The translations under genes and the position numbers were made by a program. Source: Panax quinquefolius (lineage: Eukaryota; Streptophyta; Magnoliopsida; Apiales; Araliaceae). Taken from it: 64,000 nucleotides of DNA. The notes below the pieces were generated by a model. It did not search any database. It was given only the letters and a program-made list of their open reading frames with translations, and was not told the DNA's origin. How positions within the stretch are numbered: the first letter of the stretch is position 1; each line of letters begins with the position of its first letter. The stretch spans positions 53,913,899 through 53,977,898 of the forward strand of contig CM035163.1 in the NCBI GenBank assembly GCA_020205615.1, given 5' to 3'. Shown here one piece after another: positions 58,828-64,000 of the stretch.

Positions 58828-59867
58828 AGTGCATCTCAGTCTTCTCTATTGGAATCTTCCCCTTTGCTTTTATGGTAGGCTTCATCACCCTCTGAGGAAG
58901 ATACAATGGATTTTCCTTCGACACTGTAGCAGTAGTATGAGACGTGGATCCTTCAGCTTCTCCATAATTCCATGGGATTTTTTGTAAGCTGATAACAGGA
59001 TACTGTGGTCTGAATGGTAAGCAAATTGGATCTGGTGCAACCACTTTCAAAGGATTATCACTACCTTTGAGTTGAATTGCTTGTATGGGAAATAGCCCGA
59101 CAGTCTTATCAGCTTCAACGGATATAACTGCTACTAACCCCTTCCACTTAGTAGGACAAGTATTTCCACTCTCGAGTAGCACAGTGTCATCGTCTTCCAG
59201 TTGCAGGACACCGCTGTCAATTAGATTCTGAATAAGGTGGCGGAGTGCCCAACATTCTTCTATGCTGTGACCATGAGAATGTGAATGATATTAACATACT
59301 CCATCAGTGTTGAACCATCTTGAACGGGGATTAATTAGAGGTAGAAGGGAGGTGATTCTTCTTTTGTTAATTAGCATCTGAAATATTTCCTCCATAGGTT
59401 GGCCCAGGTATGTAAATTTCCTTCTATTGGCAAAATCCCGACGGGCTTTAGCACTTGCTCTCTTCGCAACCTTGTCCTCAAGTGCTTCACTTTCTGAAGG
59501 TGATGATGGAGCATTCATAACAAAAGGAAGGAGACAGACATTCTCCTGGCTGACTGACTGGCGTGTGACTTGATGCTGATGGATCACCGGTTCTGCCAAT
59601 TGTTCAACTTGCTTACAAAGAGCTTTCATCTTTCATTCCATAGCAAATTGGAACTTTGCGTAATCCCATCTATCAACACCGTCTTTGATGGTCTGGGATG
59701 ATTCATCATTAAAATTGGAACTCTGTGCAATGCTCCAACTAATCATATTGACCTCTTCTTCTTTGTGTTGAGGAAGAGGGTTGTCTTGCATTTGAGGTTG
59801 ATCTAGTTTGGTAACCACAATCTCACCGTTGTCTATTAAATCTTGGATCTTTTGTTTCAAGTCCCAA
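58817..59867 (-). pseudogene. Element E gag C-terminal region with second zinc knuckle
   Basis: It contains KQKIQDLIDNGEIVVTKLDQ, the helix after the first knuckle, then a middle frame (59629-59291) with RRKFTYLGQPMEEIFQMLIN. The second variant knuckle C-x2-H-x5-H-x4-C (VC*YHSHSHGHSIEECW, 59290-59245) follows. The last frame (59182-58817) has LPFRPQYPVISLQKIPWNYG and ENPLYLPQRVMK. Stops: CAG-to-TAG within the second knuckle and others between frames. Confidence 0.8.
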
Positions 59868-61114
59868 CAATCTTAAGTATCATGTCCAGGTGCCCCAGAA
59901 TGATAAGCACACTTCCGAGTAGCATTGAAACCCCTCCCATTAAGGTTAGCTGGTGGAAGAAGATGTGTGATTTTCTTCTGAGTAGTCAGAAGAGTAAAAC
60001 TATTCTAGAACAAGTCCCCTAAGGGTGTGAACATTCGAGGGCATTTTACTTCTCCACCTTTAGGCAATGGAGGGTTTAAACACTATGCTTGAAAAGGGGA
60101 GTAGTTTTTCCTCTGTATAGGCATATTCTGATTGCCTTATTGACCTTGTAGTATCAATGAAACATCCTCCTCTTTCTTTTTATGGACCCTCCAGGGGTTG
60201 TTTCCATAAGTTCTGGACTGGATGTGCTCAACAACTGCCTTAAGAGCGGCTTTGTCTTGAATCTTTCCTGATTTCAACCCCATCTCAGCCATAATCATTT
60301 CAGAAAATGGTTTGCCAATACCAGCTAAGACTCTCTCATAGAAAGGAGCTTCTTGTATGTCTATGAAGGTTATGACCATTTATGATTCCATCATAGAGGG
60401 AATAACTTGAGCAGCAAGGTGCCTCCACCTTTGAGCATACTCTCTGAAAGACTCATTGGACTATTTCTTGACCTGGGTAATCTGATACCGATCAGGAGCC
60501 ATCTGAGACTGGAAGCTGTACTAAGTAAGGAAGGCATGAGCTAGCTCTTCCCAGCTATGGATCTTTGAGTTTTCTAATCTAGTATACCATGAACGGGCTT
60601 TTCCAGTCAGACTCTTCTGAAACAACTGCATTATGAGCTTCTCGTTTTCTCCCTAAGATCCAAGTTCTCCAATGAACACCTTCAAATGTGTGTAAGGATC
60701 CCCTAATCCGTCATACTTTTCAAAGTCAGGGGTTTTAAATTTCTCTGGATAATGAACACCAGGGAATATGCAAAGGTCAGCATATGAAACACTCCCATGT
60801 GCTCCAATCCCCTTAAGAGAACGGATGGTTTCTTCCATTTGAAAGACCTTCTTCCTGATATCACCGGTGTCTGGATCTTATTTGAGATGGGTATTTTCAG
60901 GGTCTTTGTTGGTCGTATCCAACTGAGGTTCCGAATTTGTTTTATCCAAACCTTGAGTTCCTCCTTGTGCAGAGGATTTTGTATGTGTAGGAATCTTTGG
61001 GCCTTGAGTAGACTGATGCAATTCTTTAAGCAGAATAACCAAATCTGTAATTTGTTTACTTAATTCGTCAAATTCTTCTCGAGAAACGGGATTAAACTGG
61101 TCAGAAGAAGACAT
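59868..61114 (-). pseudogene. Element E gag
   Basis: The ATG at 61114 gives MSSSDQFNPVSREEFDELSK. The gag domain follows: PEKFKTPDFEKYDGLGDPYTH (60745-60680), QLFQKSLTGKARSWYTRLE near 60620, and FREYAQRWRHLAAQV near 60440. Then MVITFIDIQEAPFYERVLAG (60379) and a first variant knuckle KCAYHSGAPGHDT*DCW near 59915-59875. About eight stops are present. Twin C-x2-H-x5-H-x4-C knuckles are usual for this lineage, not the CCHC of chromoviruses. Confidence 0.88.
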
Positions 61115-61862
61115 GATTGGCTATAGGCTCGTGGCCTTTTTGGATTTTGAGTGGGTAACAGGCCCAATTGTTTCCCTACAAAAAACTTATGTAGTTTAGT
61201 CTTAGGGATAATGTAAATGTTTACATGTTATGTGAGGTATCCGTGTTAGGAATATTATCCTGCAAAACGAATGTTAGCTGTTTTGTAATACATGATAGCA
61301 TGCAAATTTTAAATATGCATGTGCACATATTTATTTATATTTTCCATTACGATGGATTGACATGAAATGATATTTACAAGTAAATGCTTTTACAAGTAAT
61401 CGAAAATGAAAAACATGAAGAGACTTTCCTCTGCGTTTGGTTTATCAAAGGCTGACTTATCTTAGGTTTACTCTCACGGCTTTTTAGCATGAAGGTTCCC
61501 AGATCATCGCAATCTACTTGACGGGAAGTTAATCTGGTCTTTTAACTGGAGCGAATCTGGGTGGTGCCTTTCCTGAGCCTCGTTGGAATTAGTCTCCCTA
61601 CGAGTCCAGTAATCAAAACACCAACAGGATAGCCTCCTGGTGGAGGAACCACACAACATACATTCACATACAACGTGTCTCACCGTTTATGAAAATGATG
61701 ACATGTGCGAAGCACTAATTCCACAGATAGATATATTACAGTGCAGTAAGTAAAATGCATTCGTACACATTCATCAAAAAATTTAAATGCAACGTCCACA
61801 CACAAGCATATAACAATTTTGAAAAGCTTGTAGTAGCGGCTTAAGCCCTCTTACTGGTATTC
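61115..61862 (-). other. Element E 5' leader
   Basis: About 750 bp between PBS and gag. No ORF1 of the Ogre type is present here. Nothing recognisable besides AT-rich patches. Confidence 0.65.
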
Positions 61863-61880
61863 CCCAGCAAAGTCGCCACC
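61863..61880 (-). promoter_or_regulatory. Primer binding site of element E
   Basis: The minus strand GTGGCGACTTTGCTGGGG follows the LTR end by about one base. The form TGGCGACT..GCTGGGG is that of Tat/Ogre elements, usually matched to tRNA-Arg (from memory). Confidence 0.75.
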
Positions 61881-62691
61881 TATCGACGTCGGGATTTTTA
61901 TTTGTCCCTTTTTTGTACTTGTTCTTTGGTGTTCTCATGTTATGTGAGATTTGTTTGAAAAAACAAGTGAAAAAGGTCCGACATGTATATGTCGACGACT
62001 TGACTGTAAGAGTCGCCAGTTGGTGTTTTTAACTGGTTGCACCAATGCAACCGAGAAAAAGTTTACGCATTGACCCAGTGATGTGACACTGCTAAACGGG
62101 TCTGTGAAACCGAGATTCATTTGAGTTCGGGGGCTTGATTATGCGGAGGGAAGGTGTTAGGCACCCCTCGACATCCGTGTTGCCACTGTGACCACCACTT
62201 TTCAAGAAACTGTTATATGAATGTGTGTGTGTGTGTGGGTCAATGTGCTATTATTTGGAAGTAGTACGAGGCCTCGTTCGCACCTATATACAAAGGGTTT
62301 GAATTTATATAAAAATTCAGTTTTAAACATGATATAACAGTGAGGTTTTGTAAAAGAGGTTTTTCAAACCATGTGCTCAATAGTAATTGAGACCTTTTCA
62401 TACTTCCATTTTATTATTAAATGTTCGGTTTGATTGATTTTATTTTCGAGATGCGAAGCATCTTCGAGAAAATAATATATAACAGTGCCGAACTCCTCAT
62501 GGGCATGAAAGCCATCTAAGGAAATTCAAACACCGTGAATAATTTACAAGCTGCTTACAGCTGAAAATGTCCATCACGGGAACCGAATCTAGATTCAGTG
62601 GATTGAATCCTAGGCTCACATGATGCCATAGTTTATATGAAAAGCAGTAAGCAGTTATATATATAAAAAGCTGTCAATATATATATACAGA

Positions 62692-62970
62692 CATGATCAA
62701 CCACCACGAAGAACCTCCGTGGGGAATCGGAAATGTAAATATATAAAAGCGGTAAATATATATATAGAGACATGATCAACCACCACGAAGCACCTCCGCG
62801 GGGGATCAGAAATGTAAATAAAGCAATAAATGCGATCAACCGCCACGAAGTAAACTCCAGGCGGGACTAAATGTAAATAAAGCCGTAAAAATGATCAACC
62901 GCCACGAAGTAAACTCCAGGCGAGACGGAATGTAAATAAAGCAGTAAAAGGCCACGAAGTAAACTCCAGG
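62692..62970 (-). repeat. LTR array of ~60-bp GATCAACC units (right LTR)
   Basis: Five units, the last one shortened (GGCCACGAAGTAAACTCCAG near 62950). Confidence 0.88.
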
Positions 62971-63124
62971 CCTGACAAAAAATATATATATATATAAGTG
63001 GTAAACGCACAGGATTTTTCTCAATCCCGGCTCGGTTTATAATTTCAGCGATTTGTCGCTATATATATAAAAGCAGTAAATGTACCGGATATAAAACCCA
63101 GGCTCATCGAACAGACTTCGACAA

Positions 63125-63128
<4 letters not shown>

Positions 63129-63159
<31 letters not shown>
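63129..63159. repeat. (TA)n microsatellite
   Basis: Alternating TA run in the right LTR of E. Confidence 0.92.
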
Positions 63160-63164
<5 letters not shown>

Positions 63165-63570
63165 AGTAAACGTTCCAGACATAAGTCTAGGCTCAATCGA
63201 GGCATAACTCGATAATGTTAGTCCATATATATACATATATAAGTATATATATATATATATAGACAAAAATAAAAACCACGGACCGAAGTCCGAGCATACA
63301 CACACAACACGACTCTCAATGTGAAGAATAATGTGTGCAAAGGTGAAGAGAAAGGCTTTATAGTGTGTAAGAAGGCTTACAGTGGGCTTCCAAAGAAGAC
63401 TTCTATGACTCTAAGTGGATGAACACTCGGCTCCTGCCGGTAAAAATATAGTTATATGTGAGCTAACATGTGTTTAAAATGAGAAAGCACTCAATATGGG
63501 GTGTGTACAGAGTAAATTTGACAGGGCTTCCTTGCCTTTTTCTTTTTTAAAATGGCCACCCCAAGCTCTA

Positions 63571-63578
63571 TATTTATA
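63571..63578 (-). promoter_or_regulatory. TATA box of element E gag-pol promoter
   Basis: CTCTATAAATA on the minus strand in the 5' LTR. Conserved in the left LTR. Confidence 0.6.
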
Positions 63579-64000
63579 GAGCTGGTGGCCACATGTGTAC
63601 CTGCGGTAGCCGCAGATGCACCTGCGGCTGCCCGGGGTGCCCCGGGCTCTGCGGGTCCCGCCGCCTCAAAGTACATGCACTCGTGCACTGTGATGTCCGC
63701 TTGAACTTGCAGAACATCAATCCGAGCATCCGATTGAGGTGTACAAGACCTTTTTCAGACCGCCGTTGTCGAGAGTTATGCAATGACATGGGATAAGAGG
63801 TTGTACGAAGTCAGGAAGAGGGGACCATGCCCATGGTCTTCAAGCTTCAAATTCTATCCGCTGTGCTGCCCTGCGTAATAGTCACTCGAGATTGAAACTC
63901 CTTAGCTCTTGTGGGACATTGTTGTGTAGAAATGTATGTATGAGGTGTTGAGACGGCGCAATGTAGGGTTGTGGTTGCAAGATGATGATATTGCCTCTTA

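Larger units (their letters stand above)
44311..64000 (-). mobile_element. Element E: nearly complete Tat-lineage retrotransposon with antisense genes
   Basis: The 3' LTR (44311-46723), PPT, two plus-strand antisense genes, minus-strand IN-RNaseH-RT-PR-gag, leader, PBS and part of the 5' LTR are present. It is inserted in D's 5' LTR, making it the youngest event of that stack. Total length exceeds 19.7 kb, which is large but normal for Tat/Ogre elements. Confidence 0.93.
61882..64000 (-). repeat. Element E 5' LTR, cut by window end
   Basis: Matches 44311-46300 in full order, including microsatellites and TATA box. The inner end is TATCGACGTC (TG to TA). The last ~300-400 bp lies outside the window. 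Confidence 0.92.

Noticed and set aside
63593..63796. Cys-rich frame (CTCGSRRCTCGCPGC) in the E LTR, also at 18237-18518
   Set aside because: Comes from GGTACACCTGCGG repeats in the LTR. No conserved start or length between LTR copies.

Overview
This is plant (angiosperm) intergenic DNA made almost entirely of nested, decayed LTR retrotransposons. No convincing host gene, tRNA, rRNA or CRISPR array is visible. The plant origin is inferred from three signals: Tat/Ogre-lineage Ty3-gypsy elements with a second archaeal-type RNase H, Tekay/Del-type chromoviruses with a C-terminal chromodomain, and plant mobile domain (PMD) and DUF7745-like proteins. The species cannot be named from the sequence.

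Layout. (A) 1-19934: a plus-strand Tat element. It holds the RNase H/integrase end of pol (1-1806), a minus-strand antisense gene pair (12600-15884) and a 3' LTR (17531-19934). A minus-strand Tekay-like chromovirus (B, 2213-12595) interrupts it, and a 340-bp MITE sits in its LTR. (Copia) 19935-20958 is an inverted, truncated copia LTR that abuts a plus-strand Ty1-copia element (20967-29526). (C) 29527-35963: a minus-strand Tat element with part of an antisense gene and pol up to the gag end. (D) 35964-44310: a minus-strand Tekay-like chromovirus inserted in C. (E) 44311-64000: a nearly complete minus-strand Tat element inserted in the 5' LTR of D; the window ends inside its 5' LTR.

Main find. 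Between pol and the 3' LTR, the Tat family carries two genes in antisense orientation. The first encodes a PMD (aminotransferase-like) protein and has two small introns whose lengths (81 and 79 bp) are identical in copies A and E. The second encodes a DUF7745-like protein with a C-terminal coiled coil. The order pol> <DUF7745 <PMD LTR> is the same in A and E, and C keeps the C-terminal half of the second gene. Element E also has a 153-bp GT-AG intron between protease and reverse transcriptase, and element C appears to lack it at the matching position.

How the parts work together. LTRs with TATA boxes would drive gag-pol. Gag forms the particle, and protease, RT, RNase H and integrase copy and insert the element. 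The chromodomain of B and D would steer integration to heterochromatin, which fits the stacked insertions. The antisense PMD/DUF7745 pair must be transcribed from the interval next to the 3' LTR and converges on pol across a zone of repeated hairpins. Every reading frame seen has stops or frameshifts, so all copies here look inactive.
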